41,061 nt of DNA from Clostridia bacterium (lineage in GTDB: Bacteria > Bacillota > Clostridia > Oscillospirales > CAG-272): assembly GCA_017454675.1 (NCBI GenBank), contig JAFTCN010000057.1, positions 1 through 41,061 of the forward strand. Direction: 5' to 3'. Shown piece after piece: positions 8,317 through 16,786 of this stretch; position 1 is the first letter of the stretch; the number at the start of each line of letters is the position of its first letter. Both the position numbers and the translations under genes were made by a program. The notes beneath the pieces were generated by a model. It was not told the origin of the DNA. It made no database searches and saw only the letters and a list, made by a program, of their open reading frames with translations.

Positions 8317-8379
8317 TCCGGCCGCGCGCGGCGCCGGAAGCCGTTCGCGAAATAAAGCAGAAGAGAAGAGGCCGGCAGT

Positions 8380-9771
8380 TTGATAAAGCATATGACGGAA
8401 GAAAACAGGACAACGGCAAAAAAACGGGGACGCATCCGCAGGTGGCAAGCGGTGATCGCAGCGCTGGCGGCGGCAACGGCCGCCGCGGCGGGATGCGGCA
8501 CCGGAGCGCCTGACGGGACGCCGGCCGGCACCGCAACGGAGGATAATGAAATGACAACTGCCGCAGAAGAAACCGCGCCGGTCAAAGTCACGGCGGACAT
8601 CGCTCCGGAGGTGGTGGACGAGGTCTCTGCCTCATTCGATGCCGGGGCCGAGAAACTGAACGCCGGCTGGAAAGCGGGGTACGTCGGTTCCGACTCCAAC
8701 ACGAACTACGCGTATACGCTGTACCGCGGCGGCGGAGCCTACGCTTACAGCGACGTCATCGAGATGGGCCCGCGCGGGACGAAGCTGGTCTTCGCCGATC
8801 CGCACAGGGGCGCGACGTCCCAGAACGCCTTCTGCGTGTCGTCGTGGGTGAAGAAGGGAGACACCTGGGTCATCGACCGCGACGGTTTCAATATATCCGG
8901 CATGCCTGAGGCGATCGTCTCGACCGACCCGAAGCTCGGCACCGTATACACATATATCTCCGACAAGGACGGCGAGTGCATCAGGTTCAGCTTCAGGGAC
9001 GACGGCACCGCGTCCGGCGGCTCACCGGCCGTGTACATGTCCCGCACCGACGGCAAATCGACCGTCGGGCTGATCAACGAGGAGGCGGAGGACCTCGCGG
9101 CCTGGATAAAGGCCGACAGCGAACGCGCGTATATCAGGGAGCTCGAGGGCCTGACGGCGTACTACATAGGCGACAGCTATTTCGCCGGAAACGGAGTCGC
9201 CGGTGAGATGATCTGGCCTGCGCTGCTCGCCAGGAAATACTCGATGAATTACGTGAACCATGGAATGAACGGCTCGGCGGTCTCCGCGTACGCCGCGAAC
9301 AACCACCCGATGGTGCTGCGCTGGGACAGGCTTCCCGCCGGAGACCCCGACTTCATAGTGTTCGAGGGGGGAAGGAACGACTACAACCAGAGCGTTCCGA
9401 TGGGGAACGACGGTTCGACCGACACCATGACATACAAGGGAGCCCTCCGGAGTACGATCGAGGGGCTTCGCGGCAGGTTCCCGAACGCCGTGCTCATCTG
9501 CATGACGAGCTGGGAGGTCGGCGGAAGCGCCAACTCCCAGGGGCTCTGCTGCGGCGACTACAGCCGCGCGATGATAAAAGTCTGCGGAGACATGGGTGTC
9601 CCCGTGATCGACGCGACCGACCAGACTGCCACCGGTGTCCGGATGACGGATCCCGCCTTCCGTGCCGAATACTGCATGACGCCCGGCGATATCTCGCACC
9701 TCAATCCCCGGGGGATGAGACTCGTCATGCCCTTCTTCGAGGCGAAGATAGCCGGATTCCTGAAGAGATAA
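8380..9771 (+). CDS. Secreted SGNH/GDSL-family hydrolase, probable lipoprotein
   Basis: A 463-residue protein with a positively charged N-terminus and hydrophobic segment ending AAGC (Cys39). This is a lipobox-like site with alanine rather than leucine at -3, so membrane anchoring is likely but not certain. The C-terminal half carries all SGNH blocks: GDSY (264-267, nucleophile S266), NGSAVS (block II), GGRNDY (N333) and DISH (D437, H440). The N-terminal 220 residues look like a separate beta-rich domain. Such enzymes remove acyl or acetyl groups from glycans or lipids; the substrate is unknown. The start appears to be TTG at 8380, preceded by AGAGG at a suitable distance. The first in-frame ATG (8392) has no ribosome site. 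No promoter was seen, so it is likely cotranscribed with the AAA+ gene. Confidence 0.85.
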   Translation: MIKHMTEENRTTAKKRGRIRRWQAVIAALAAATAAAAGCGTGAPDGTPAGTATEDNEMTTAAEETAPVKVTADIAPEVVDEVSASFDAGAEKLNAGWKAGYVGSDSNTNYAYTLYRGGGAYAYSDVIEMGPRGTKLVFADPHRGATSQNAFCVSSWVKKGDTWVIDRDGFNISGMPEAIVSTDPKLGTVYTYISDKDGECIRFSFRDDGTASGGSPAVYMSRTDGKSTVGLINEEAEDLAAWIKADSERAYIRELEGLTAYYIGDSYFAGNGVAGEMIWPALLARKYSMNYVNHGMNGSAVSAYAANNHPMVLRWDRLPAGDPDFIVFEGGRNDYNQSVPMGNDGSTDTMTYKGALRSTIEGLRGRFPNAVLICMTSWEVGGSANSQGLCCGDYSRAMIKVCGDMGVPVIDATDQTATGVRMTDPAFRAEYCMTPGDISHLNPRGMRLVMPFFEAKIAGFLKR

Positions 9772-9862
9772 GAACAAAGTACAGACTGCAGAAGACAGAA
9801 AGCATAGTACAGAATACATGATCCGGAAAACAAAAAACACAGGAACGGAAAGGTGTACTGTC

Positions 9863-11398
9863 ATGAAAAAACGCGAAAAGACCGTAAAAGAAATAACATG
9901 CGTAGGCGCCGCCCTGCGCCTGATCGCGCTGCTGCTCTGCGCGGTATTTGCCGCGACGGCGCTCCTTGCCTGCGGTGAGCCCGGGGGCAAAGAACAGGGA
10001 CAGGGAGGAGAGGATTCCGGCTCCGCCCCGGCCGGCACAACGGGCGGCGGGGATACAGCGGTGACCGGGGACGGTGACGGCGAATTTGTCCGCGACAGCC
10101 TTCCCGACAGCCTCGACTTCGGCGGAGCTCCGGTGAAGGTGCTCTACTGGGACGCCGAGAACCCCGAGTTTTTCGTCGAGGGTGAGACCGGCACCGCGCT
10201 CAACGACACGATCTGGGAGCGCAACATAGCGGTCCAGGAGCGGCTCGGAGTCACGTTCGACTTCATCCTGTGCAAAGGCAGTTACAACTATGTCAACGAA
10301 TACCTGACGAACGTCAAAAATTCGGTGAACGGCGGCACCCCCTACGACATCCTCGCGACATACAGCATGACAGCCGGGACCGTCGCCTACAACGGACTGA
10401 CTGCCGACCTGATGAAGCAGCCCTGGCTCGATTTCGAAAAGCCCTGGTGGCCCGACAGCATGATCGAACAGTCGTCGATAAACGGACAGCTGCACTTCGC
10501 GTCGGGCGACATCTCGACCAACGTGCTCTATATGATGTACGCCATGTACTACAACAAGGACCTGGCCGCCGACTTGAACATAGCCGATCCGTTCTCGTTC
10601 GTCGAGAGCGGCGAGTGGACTTTCGACAAAATGGCCGAGCTCGGCAAGGGCGTCTACGCTGACCTCGACAGCGACACGAAACTGTCCTCGGGCGACCGCT
10701 ACGCTCAGTCGTGCTATGCCCTGCATATGGAGGCCTTCATCTGGGGCGCGGGGCTCGTCGGTCTGAAGAACGACGACGGGATCCTGGAGGTCGACTCGGA
10801 TTTCATCGGTGAAAAGGGAGAGACTCTCACCGACAAGGTCTACGAATACCTGAATTCCCGAGACGCCGCCATAGTCTCCGACTACAAGAACATATTCAGG
10901 GACGGACGCAGCCTGTTCATCACCGACAGGGCCGATATCGCCATCTTCGACCTGGGGGAGAGGACCTTCAGCATGGGGATACTCCCCATCCCGAAGTTCA
11001 GCGCCGATCAGGAGGACTACTGCACCATGACGGGCAACCCGTTCACCCTCTACGAGATCCCGATCAACGCACCCGACCCCGCGATGTCGGCGGCCGTTAT
11101 CGAATGCCAGGCCTCCGAGGGCTACAGAAGGACGACCCCCGCGATCTTCGAGCTCTCGCTCAAGACCAGATACGCCGACGGAGGCGAGGCGCCTCTCGCC
11201 TACGATCTGCTCAGAAACGGAACGGTATTCGACCTCTCGAGGATCTTCGCGATGGTCATAAAGACGGGCGGGGCGTCGCTGACCGACCTGTACAATAAAC
11301 AGATCACCGACCACAAGATATCCTGGTCCACCCAGTATAAGGCCTACCGCAAGGGGATAGAGAAGGTCGTCTCCGACATCAACGCTGCTTTTGCCTGA
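9863..11398 (+). CDS. Extracellular solute-binding lipoprotein (sugar-type, orphan)
   Basis: A 511-residue protein with a signal peptide ending in a good lipobox LLAC (Cys37), followed by a Gly/Glu-rich linker. The body resembles the large sugar-binding proteins of Clostridia: VKVLYWDAENPEF, DTIWERNIAVQERLGV, the cleft strand YDILATYSM, YYNKDL and a C-terminal helical part. It is clearly paralogous to the protein encoded at 13932-15434, sharing PWWP, SGDxSxNVL and the MYxxYYNKDL pattern. No permease or ATPase genes are adjacent, so it may share a transporter encoded elsewhere or act only in capture or sensing. The ATG at 9863 follows AAAGG; an in-frame ATG at 9818 lacks a ribosome site. The glycosidase lipoprotein gene starts three bases after its stop. 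Confidence 0.87.
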   Translation: MKKREKTVKEITCVGAALRLIALLLCAVFAATALLACGEPGGKEQGQGGEDSGSAPAGTTGGGDTAVTGDGDGEFVRDSLPDSLDFGGAPVKVLYWDAENPEFFVEGETGTALNDTIWERNIAVQERLGVTFDFILCKGSYNYVNEYLTNVKNSVNGGTPYDILATYSMTAGTVAYNGLTADLMKQPWLDFEKPWWPDSMIEQSSINGQLHFASGDISTNVLYMMYAMYYNKDLAADLNIADPFSFVESGEWTFDKMAELGKGVYADLDSDTKLSSGDRYAQSCYALHMEAFIWGAGLVGLKNDDGILEVDSDFIGEKGETLTDKVYEYLNSRDAAIVSDYKNIFRDGRSLFITDRADIAIFDLGERTFSMGILPIPKFSADQEDYCTMTGNPFTLYEIPINAPDPAMSAAVIECQASEGYRRTTPAIFELSLKTRYADGGEAPLAYDLLRNGTVFDLSRIFAMVIKTGGASLTDLYNKQITDHKISWSTQYKAYRKGIEKVVSDINAAFA

Positions 11399-11401
11399 AA
11401 A

Positions 11402-11857
11402 ATGACCGGAAACATCAGTAAGACCGCCGCGGCGCTCCTTCTCGCCGTCCTGATCCTTCAGTCGGCGGTCTCATGCGCCGGCGGACTTCCCGCGGAGGTC
11501 ACGCTGCCGCAGGAGACCGGTACCGGTACGGACGCCGTCCCGGATCAGACTCAGACTCCCGGCGGGATGGTGATCTGCTCTGACGGCGAATGTCTCTTCA
11601 AAGTGATCCGCCCCGACTTCTGCTCGCAGACCGGCATCGACGCCGCCGTCGAGCTGAGGCGCGGGATAGAAAAGGGAACGGCATCCAAGGTCACGATAGA
11701 GACCGATTACGTCAAGGGCGTGAAGGGCGACATGAAGGTGTCGGTCGACGCCCCTGAGATACTGGTCGGCATGACGAACCGGCAGGAGACAGCCGACGTT
11801 ACGGGCGAGCTTCCGGCTGACAGTTTCGCCGTATGCGTGGGGGGAACAAGCTCGTGA
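11402..11857 (+). CDS. N-terminal part of a frameshifted glycosidase lipoprotein
   Basis: This open frame of 151 codons has a signal peptide with lipobox AVSC (Cys25) and a small domain. The domain matches the N-terminal domain of the lipoprotein at 25825-27144: compare LFKVIRPD with DFKVIRAD, and EILVGMTNR with EITVGSCDR. The frame ends at TGA 11855-11857, soon after the homopolymer GGGGGG at 11839-11844. The frame one base back then continues the same domain (NKLVIVGTDDKATLDAV) into the phosphodiester glycosidase region. The two parts therefore belong to one protein of about 469 residues. Cause: a one-base loss in the G run, an assembly error, or a -1 ribosomal slip. The zero-frame heptamer G GGG GGA at 11839-11845 fits the slippery pattern X XXY YYZ. 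Confidence 0.8.
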   Translation: MTGNISKTAAALLLAVLILQSAVSCAGGLPAEVTLPQETGTGTDAVPDQTQTPGGMVICSDGECLFKVIRPDFCSQTGIDAAVELRRGIEKGTASKVTIETDYVKGVKGDMKVSVDAPEILVGMTNRQETADVTGELPADSFAVCVGGTSS

Positions 11858-12810
11858 TCGTCGGCACCGACGACAAGGCAACGCTCGACGCCGTCCGCTG
11901 GTTCGTCGGCGAGTACCTCTCTGACGGTTCCGCCGGAGCCTCAGTCTTCTCTCTGCCGGAAGGATTTTCATACATCTCGGAGCGCGCGACGCCGCCGTAT
12001 CTGCTGTCGGAGGACGCCGACGCCGCCCTTTCCGGCTTTGTGCTGAAGTCGGAGAAGAGGAGCGAGCCCGCCGACGGGATAGAGTATGTCGAACAGATAT
12101 ACACCGACGGCTCGGGGCAGCCCGTCAGGGCTTTCGCCGCGGTGATCCGGCGCGGCAGGGGAAGGTTCTACACCGGGACGCCGGAAGACGGCACGGTACT
12201 GAAAGACATGTGCGCGACGGTCACCGCCGAGATGGAGGCTGCCGCGAGATCCGGCCGCAGCGGGATCCTTGCGGTGAACGCGGGGTTCTTCGACATGAAC
12301 GGTGACAAGCAGCCGCGCGGCCTCTGTGTCAAGGAGGGAGAGCTGCTGCGACCTGCCGCTTCGTACCCCTTCTTCGCTGTCCTGAACGACGGAAGTCCCG
12401 TCATAGGGAAGGCGGTGGAATACTCGAAGTACTCGGGAGATATACGCAACGCCGTGGGAGGCAGATACCTGCTCATGAGGGACGGAAAGCCCTTCGAGCT
12501 GGGGCTCGGCAGTGACGCCGGGACCGAACGCCACCCCCGCACCGGAGTCGGTTACAGAGAGGACGGGACCGTCGTGCTGATCGTTGTCGACGGCCGGCAG
12601 TCGGGCTATTCTATGGGCGCGACGTTCGCCGACATGTGCCTGCTCTTCAAAGATTTCGGATGCACCGAAGCGCTCAACCTCGACGGCGGAGGGTCGTCGA
12701 CTTTCGTTCTGGCCGACCCGGCGACGGGAAAGTTCGTCACGAAGAACCGGCCCTCGGGCGGGTCTATGCGCAGGATAGCCGATTCGCTCATCGTCCTTCC
12801 CCCCGACTGA
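11833..12810 (+). CDS. Phosphodiester glycosidase (NAGPA-like) domain, C-terminal part of the frameshifted lipoprotein
   Basis: The downstream part, in the -1 frame relative to 11402-11857. After the end of the shared N-terminal domain it carries a full NAGPA/DUF2233-type catalytic domain: VNAGFFD, RHPRTGVGYREDG, LIVVDGRQSGYSMGATF, the conserved LNLDGGGSST and the C-terminal PSGGSMRRIADSL. Members of this family cleave sugar phosphodiesters, such as the mammalian uncovering enzyme and bacterial teichoic-acid-related phosphodiesterases. The ATG at 11833 is merely the first one in this frame and has no ribosome site, so independent translation is unlikely. Without reading through the G6 tract this enzyme would lose its signal peptide and stay in the cytoplasm. 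Confidence 0.82.
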   Translation: MRGGNKLVIVGTDDKATLDAVRWFVGEYLSDGSAGASVFSLPEGFSYISERATPPYLLSEDADAALSGFVLKSEKRSEPADGIEYVEQIYTDGSGQPVRAFAAVIRRGRGRFYTGTPEDGTVLKDMCATVTAEMEAAARSGRSGILAVNAGFFDMNGDKQPRGLCVKEGELLRPAASYPFFAVLNDGSPVIGKAVEYSKYSGDIRNAVGGRYLLMRDGKPFELGLGSDAGTERHPRTGVGYREDGTVVLIVVDGRQSGYSMGATFADMCLLFKDFGCTEALNLDGGGSSTFVLADPATGKFVTKNRPSGGSMRRIADSLIVLPPD

Positions 12811-12858
12811 CATCATAAAGGATATAAATCACTCAATCATAAACGGAGGCTGCTATCA

Positions 12859-13827
12859 ATGAGAGTAACACACGATCTTCACACTCATACGCTCTTCTCG
12901 TCCTGCTGCTACGACCCCGAGGCGACGGTCAGAGCGTTCGTCGACAAGGCTCACGAGCTCGGACACACCGTGTTCGGGATCTCGAACCACCTGTGGGACG
13001 AAAAAGTTCCCGGCGCCAGCGGATGGTACAAGGGGCAGACGATCGACTACGGATTCGAGGCCAGTTACGCGATCCCTGCCGACACCCACGGAGTGAAGAT
13101 TCTCTTCGGCACCGAGACCGAATACTGCGGGATGACGGACAACCTCGGTATGCTTCCCGAGACCGCCGCGCGTTTCGACTACGTGCTGATACCTCACACC
13201 CACACACACATGAAGAACTTCGTGATCGCGGAGAACGCGGACGTTAAGGCATACCGCTCGCGTCTGAGTGCCGCCATCGAAGAGAAATTCCCCGAGCTCG
13301 GGCACGACGTCGCGTCAAGGATGGCCGGCACCCTGAGGTATCAGGAGGTCAAGGCGCTGCTTAAGGATGACGAAAAGACGGTCGACGACGAAAAATACCT
13401 TGCCGATTTCTGCTTCTCATCGTTCGAGTCGCTGATGAAGAACCCGAACTTCGCCGGTGTTGCCGCGAAGGTCCCGACATTCATCGCGCATCCCTTCTGG
13501 GCGTGCGGAGAGACGAGGCAGGAGATCGAACGCGTGTTCTCCTTCCTGCTCGCCGAGCGCGACAGACTGTACGCCGACTTTGAGACCTGCGCCTCCTTCG
13601 GCGTCGGGCTCGACGTCAATATCGGAACATACAGGGCCGACGAGAACGGAAGCTACGGGGACGACCCGATGGTTGCCGTCATGCGCATCGCGAAGGATGC
13701 CGGCTGCAAGTTCATCTTCGGGACCGACTCCCACTCGGTGAAGGGACTCGAGAACATCCGCCGCGGCGACGCGATCGCGGAGGCCATCGGCATCGGGGAG
13801 AAGGAACTCGCTGATATAGTCAAATAA
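12859..13827 (+). CDS. PHP-domain phosphoesterase (HisJ-like)
   Basis: A 322-residue cytosolic metal-dependent phosphoesterase. The N-terminal DLHTHTLFSSC supplies the first metal-binding histidines of the PHP fold. ISNHLWDE, GTETEYCG and the IPHTHTH segment give further ligands, and the C-terminal FGTDSHSVKGL is the last PHP motif. The fold is shared by histidinol-phosphate phosphatase HisJ and other phosphoesterases; no his genes are nearby, so histidine synthesis is not supported by context. GGAGG sits ten bases before the ATG. It follows the glycosidase gene by 48 bases and probably ends that transcript, facing the convergent solute-binding protein gene. Confidence 0.87.
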   Translation: MRVTHDLHTHTLFSSCCYDPEATVRAFVDKAHELGHTVFGISNHLWDEKVPGASGWYKGQTIDYGFEASYAIPADTHGVKILFGTETEYCGMTDNLGMLPETAARFDYVLIPHTHTHMKNFVIAENADVKAYRSRLSAAIEEKFPELGHDVASRMAGTLRYQEVKALLKDDEKTVDDEKYLADFCFSSFESLMKNPNFAGVAAKVPTFIAHPFWACGETRQEIERVFSFLLAERDRLYADFETCASFGVGLDVNIGTYRADENGSYGDDPMVAVMRIAKDAGCKFIFGTDSHSVKGLENIRRGDAIAEAIGIGEKELADIVK

Positions 13828-13829
13828 AA

Positions 13830-13909
13830 CGCCGGAAAAAGACCGGCGGCACAGCCGTATGATACGGCGCAAAAAGCTCCGGCCGGCAGTCATATGACTG
13901 CCGGCCGGA
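13830..13909 (-). terminator. Stacked terminators between convergent genes, including a 32-base perfect palindrome
   Basis: Positions 13878-13909 are a perfect 32-base inverted repeat (arm TCCGGCCGGCAGTCAT). On the minus strand it is followed by GCTTTTTGCG, fitting termination of the solute-binding protein gene ending at 13932. A second hairpin with arms CGCCGG/CCGGCG (about 13833-13851) is followed on the minus strand by TTTT. A third, GCCGTA/TACGGC, lies between. On the plus strand no clean T run follows, so termination of the PHP gene here is less certain. Confidence 0.75.
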
Positions 13910-13931
13910 ATAATTATGTTCCGGATCCCGT

Positions 13932-15434
13932 TCAGGAGGCCTGCTGGGTCACGAATGCCTCGGAGACATTGGTGATCTGTCCGGTCAGGACCTTGCGGAA
14001 GCTCTTGCTGGTGAGTTTCCAGTTGCCGTCTGTCTCGGCGCATTTGAAGAAGATATCGGTGATGTCGGAGAGCTGCACGTTGAAGAGCCGGCCGAGGTCG
14101 AAGCAGATCGTGCTTCTGATGATGTCATACATCCTGGATTCATCGGAGGACTCGGAGTATTTGGCCTTCATGTTGAGCTCGAACTGAGCCGGGGTCGTCG
14201 TTCTGTAGGCTTCGCTTGCCCAGCACTCGAGGACGGCGGCGGCGCGCTCCTTGTTCTCGGACAGACCGTAGATGGCGTAGAGAGAGAAGGGGTTGCCGTC
14301 GACGGAGATGAAGTCTTTCTGGTTTTCATCGTACTTGGGGGTGGGCAGGATGCCGTACTTGAACGTCACATCCTGGAGCTTGCGGTCGGCAAGATAGCAG
14401 CGGTTCTGGTCGAATATCGCTCTTCCGTTGACGAAGGGCGTCTCGTGGCTGCCGTTGACCCAGGCGTCCTGAGTCTTGAACCATCCGCCGAGGGTCTTGG
14501 AGAGGTCTACTGCCTTATCGCTGTAGAAGTCTTCGGAGATGGTGAGGAGGGTGTCGCCGCCCTCATTCTCGACGAGCCGCAGACCGGAGCCGGTGTAGAA
14601 GGCGTCAAGACCGTAGTTGACGGTGGTGAAGCCGTATATGTCGTCGACGTCCTTCTGGTTGTTCTGGTTGACGTCCTGGTAGATGCCGGTGCAGAGTTCC
14701 TGCAGCTTGGCGATCGTCCACTTGTCCTCATCGACGAGCTTTACCGGGTCTTCGAGGTTGTAGTTGGTGATGAGGTCCTTGTTGTAATAGATTCCGTACA
14801 TGAAGTGGAGCACGTTGATAGAGGCGTCGCCCGACGCAAAATAGATCCTTCCGCCGATCGGGACGATGTCGAGCAGGCTCTCGGGCCACCAGGGCATCTC
14901 GAAGTTGAGATAGGGCAGGTCGGTCATGTCGGCCACGTAGCCGTCAAGAGCGCATTTGGCTGTCGTGCGGGAATATGACGAGAGCATATCGTAGTCGGCG
15001 CCTCCCGACTTGAACGCATTCTCGACAACACTGACGTAGTTGTTGATGTTGCTTCCGTTTCCGGCTGTCTTTTCCCAGGCGAGGGTGACATGGAGCTTCC
15101 CTTCGACGTTCGAGTTGCGGGTGTAGATCGCGTCGTTCACGAGCTGGCCGTTGGGGCCTTCGGATTCGTATTCGGGCATCTCGACGTCTTTCCAGTAGAG
15201 GACGGTGAAGACTTCGTCGTTGAAGTTGAGTTCGGGGAGGTCGCTAAGACGGTAGCCGTTCTCATCGTACTTGGGTGCATCGGGATCTTCCGTTACCACG
15301 GGAGCGGTATCCGATTCACCGGCGGGAGCGGCGGTCGTGCCGTCAGTCTCTCCGGACGGGGTGGCGCATGCGGCGATCGAGATGCAGAACAGGGCTGCGA
15401 GAAGCAGTGAGATAAGCTTTTTGAATGTAGTCAT
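13932..15434 (-). CDS. Extracellular solute-binding lipoprotein (sugar-type, orphan paralogue)
   Basis: A 500-residue lipoprotein with signal peptide MTTFKKLISLLLAALFC and lipobox IAAC (Cys23), then a Thr/Asp-rich linker. The body aligns along its whole length with the protein at 9863-11398: FTVLYWKDVEMPEYESEG, NDAIYTRNSNVEGKL, PWWPESLLD, FASGDASINVLHFM, YYNKDL and the C-terminal ASEAYRTTTPAQFELN. It probably binds an oligosaccharide and would hand it to a permease not encoded here. It is monocistronic, with a consensus promoter at 15546-15574 and terminators at 13830-13909. Separate control of two paralogues 2.5 kb apart suggests different ligands or conditions. Confidence 0.88.
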   Translation of the reverse strand: MTTFKKLISLLLAALFCISIAACATPSGETDGTTAAPAGESDTAPVVTEDPDAPKYDENGYRLSDLPELNFNDEVFTVLYWKDVEMPEYESEGPNGQLVNDAIYTRNSNVEGKLHVTLAWEKTAGNGSNINNYVSVVENAFKSGGADYDMLSSYSRTTAKCALDGYVADMTDLPYLNFEMPWWPESLLDIVPIGGRIYFASGDASINVLHFMYGIYYNKDLITNYNLEDPVKLVDEDKWTIAKLQELCTGIYQDVNQNNQKDVDDIYGFTTVNYGLDAFYTGSGLRLVENEGGDTLLTISEDFYSDKAVDLSKTLGGWFKTQDAWVNGSHETPFVNGRAIFDQNRCYLADRKLQDVTFKYGILPTPKYDENQKDFISVDGNPFSLYAIYGLSENKERAAAVLECWASEAYRTTTPAQFELNMKAKYSESSDESRMYDIIRSTICFDLGRLFNVQLSDITDIFFKCAETDGNWKLTSKSFRKVLTGQITNVSEAFVTQQAS

Positions 15435-15545
15435 CGTTTTTCCAGCCTTTCATATGTTTTGCTTGCGGTATTCTTTTTTGCCCGTTTACCGCCTTTGCGG
15501 CCCCGACTGCCGGCCGCCGGCGGAAAAATACAAATATACATTATA

Positions 15546-15574
15546 ATTATAACTGACAGAAATGGAATTGTCAA
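15546..15574 (-). promoter_or_regulatory. Consensus sigma-A promoter of the second solute-binding protein gene
   Basis: On the minus strand TTGACA (15569-15574), a 17-base spacer and TATAAT (15546-15551). The leader is about 105 bases, longer than for neighbouring genes. Confidence 0.87.
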
Positions 15575-15627
15575 CAGTTTTTTGCCATCCGGAAGGCTCG
15601 CGGAAGGCGCGCGGCGACGGCGCGGAG

Positions 15628-15656
15628 TTGACACCCGGTGCGAGCGGTGCTATAAT
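15628..15656 (+). promoter_or_regulatory. Consensus sigma-A promoter of the HAD phosphatase gene
   Basis: TTGACA (15628-15633), a 17-base spacer and TATAAT (15651-15656). It is divergent from the promoter at 15546-15574, with about 50 bases between the two -35 boxes. Confidence 0.87.
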
Positions 15657-15713
15657 AGTAATGAAAATGTGCGTATGCGCCCGTCGGGACGTGTACCGGC
15701 ACGGGAACGGAGA

Positions 15714-16424
15714 ATGACACTGTCCATGATCGCTGGAAAAGAAAGACAAAGCCCGGAAGAAGTCTTCCGGGACGTAAAATGGATCTTTTTCGATGTGGGA
15801 TCGACGCTTGCCGACGAGTCGGAGGCTCACCGCGGGAGATTCGACGCGGTCCGCGCGACGATCGAGGAGCGGGCTGGCAGGAAAGTGGATTTCGGCGAGT
15901 TCGAGGAGAAGATGTACGAGGGCGGAAGGTCGTCGGAAAAGCACGGCCCGTTCGGATACGCCCTCGCGTGTTTCGGCTGTCCCGGGATGCACGTGAGCTA
16001 TTCGAGCGACAGGGAGGAAGTTTATCCGGAGGCGGCGGAGGCTCTTCGTGTGCTTTCGGAAAAGTATTCGCTGGGGATCATCGCGAATCAGCTGCCCGGG
16101 CTCCGGGAAAGGCTGGAGAAGATGGGACTGTCGCGGTTTTTCGTGAAGTCCGCGGTATTCGGATCGGGTGACTGCGGGATGGAAAAACCGGGGACCGGCA
16201 TATTCGCGTGCGCTCTGGCGGCCGCCGGATGCGAACCGGGCGAGGCGGTGATGGTCGGCGACCTGCCGAAGAACGACATCGCCCCGGCCGCGTCCGCCGG
16301 AATGAAGACGGTGAGGATAAGGCGGGGATACTTCAGGGACAGGCCGGCCGCCGTAGAGGGCGAGATCGCCGACGCGGATATTTACGACCTCGACGGACTG
16401 GTAAAGCTGCTCATTAAAGAATAA
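15714..16424 (+). CDS. HAD-superfamily hydrolase
   Basis: A 236-residue cytosolic HAD phosphatase of subfamily IA type. Motif I is FFDVGSTL: the nucleophilic Asp is present, but the second acid position is Gly, as in a common DxGxT subgroup. A helical cap follows, motif II is GIIAN, the motif III lysine is in GMEKPGTGIF, and motif IV is MVGDLPKNDI. The substrate cannot be predicted. The frame is open far upstream but the promoter at 15628-15656 excludes those starts. ATG 15714 and ATG 15726 are both possible; GGGAACGGAG just before favours 15714, though its spacing is imperfect. It is a single-gene unit with a strong terminator. Confidence 0.83.
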   Translation: MTLSMIAGKERQSPEEVFRDVKWIFFDVGSTLADESEAHRGRFDAVRATIEERAGRKVDFGEFEEKMYEGGRSSEKHGPFGYALACFGCPGMHVSYSSDREEVYPEAAEALRVLSEKYSLGIIANQLPGLRERLEKMGLSRFFVKSAVFGSGDCGMEKPGTGIFACALAAAGCEPGEAVMVGDLPKNDIAPAASAGMKTVRIRRGYFRDRPAAVEGEIADADIYDLDGLVKLLIKE

Positions 16425-16451
16425 GGAACATCAACTGACTGAGGGAAAGCT

Positions 16452-16479
16452 CCCGCGGCGCCGCCGCGGGACTTTTTTT
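16452..16479 (+). terminator. Rho-independent terminator of the HAD gene
   Basis: Arms CCCGCGGC and GCCGCGGG (16452-16459, 16463-16470) with a 3-base loop, followed by seven Ts (16473-16479). Confidence 0.92.
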
Positions 16480-16671
16480 GCGGATATGAGATCCGCCGCG
16501 GCCGTGAAAAGACACGGGGAGGGCGGAGAGTGACGGTGGCCGGGGACTTGCAGACACGAACCGTGAGAAGCATAAATTTCCTTTATGGGAAGAGAGATTT
16601 CACACTTTACTTGGTAATTATACCGGATTACACTTTTTTCTGAGAAAAATCGCTTTTTTGGCGAAAAACTG
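16480..16671. other. Non-coding spacer upstream of the pilus operon
   Basis: No gene was recognised in this stretch or in the adjoining leader 16701-16786. The second half is AT-rich and contains the interrupted inverted repeat GTAAT/ATTAC (about 16615-16632), a possible regulator site just upstream of the pilin promoter. Nothing more can be supported. Confidence 0.5.
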
Positions 16672-16700
16672 TTGACAAACCATTTCTAAAGTGGTATAAT
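16672..16700 (+). promoter_or_regulatory. Consensus sigma-A promoter of the Tad pilus operon
   Basis: TTGACA (16672-16677), a 17-base spacer and TATAAT (16695-16700). The resulting leader of about 80 bases ends in AAAAGGAG before the pilin ATG. Confidence 0.88.
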
Positions 16701-16786
16701 TCGTGTCAAAGAGGTTAACAAATTGTGAACAAGTGCATTCGAGGCCTCAAAATGTTGACCGAATACTAACAAAAGGAGAGCAAAAA

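Noticed and set aside
9778..9813. Two copies of AGTACAGA in the spacer before the first solute-binding gene
   Set aside because: Too short and too few to call a regulatory or mobile repeat; the spacer is simply A-rich.
11839..11845. A firm claim of programmed -1 frameshifting
   Set aside because: The heptamer pattern fits, but no clear stimulatory hairpin or internal ribosome-site evidence was established and a homopolymer error is at least as likely.
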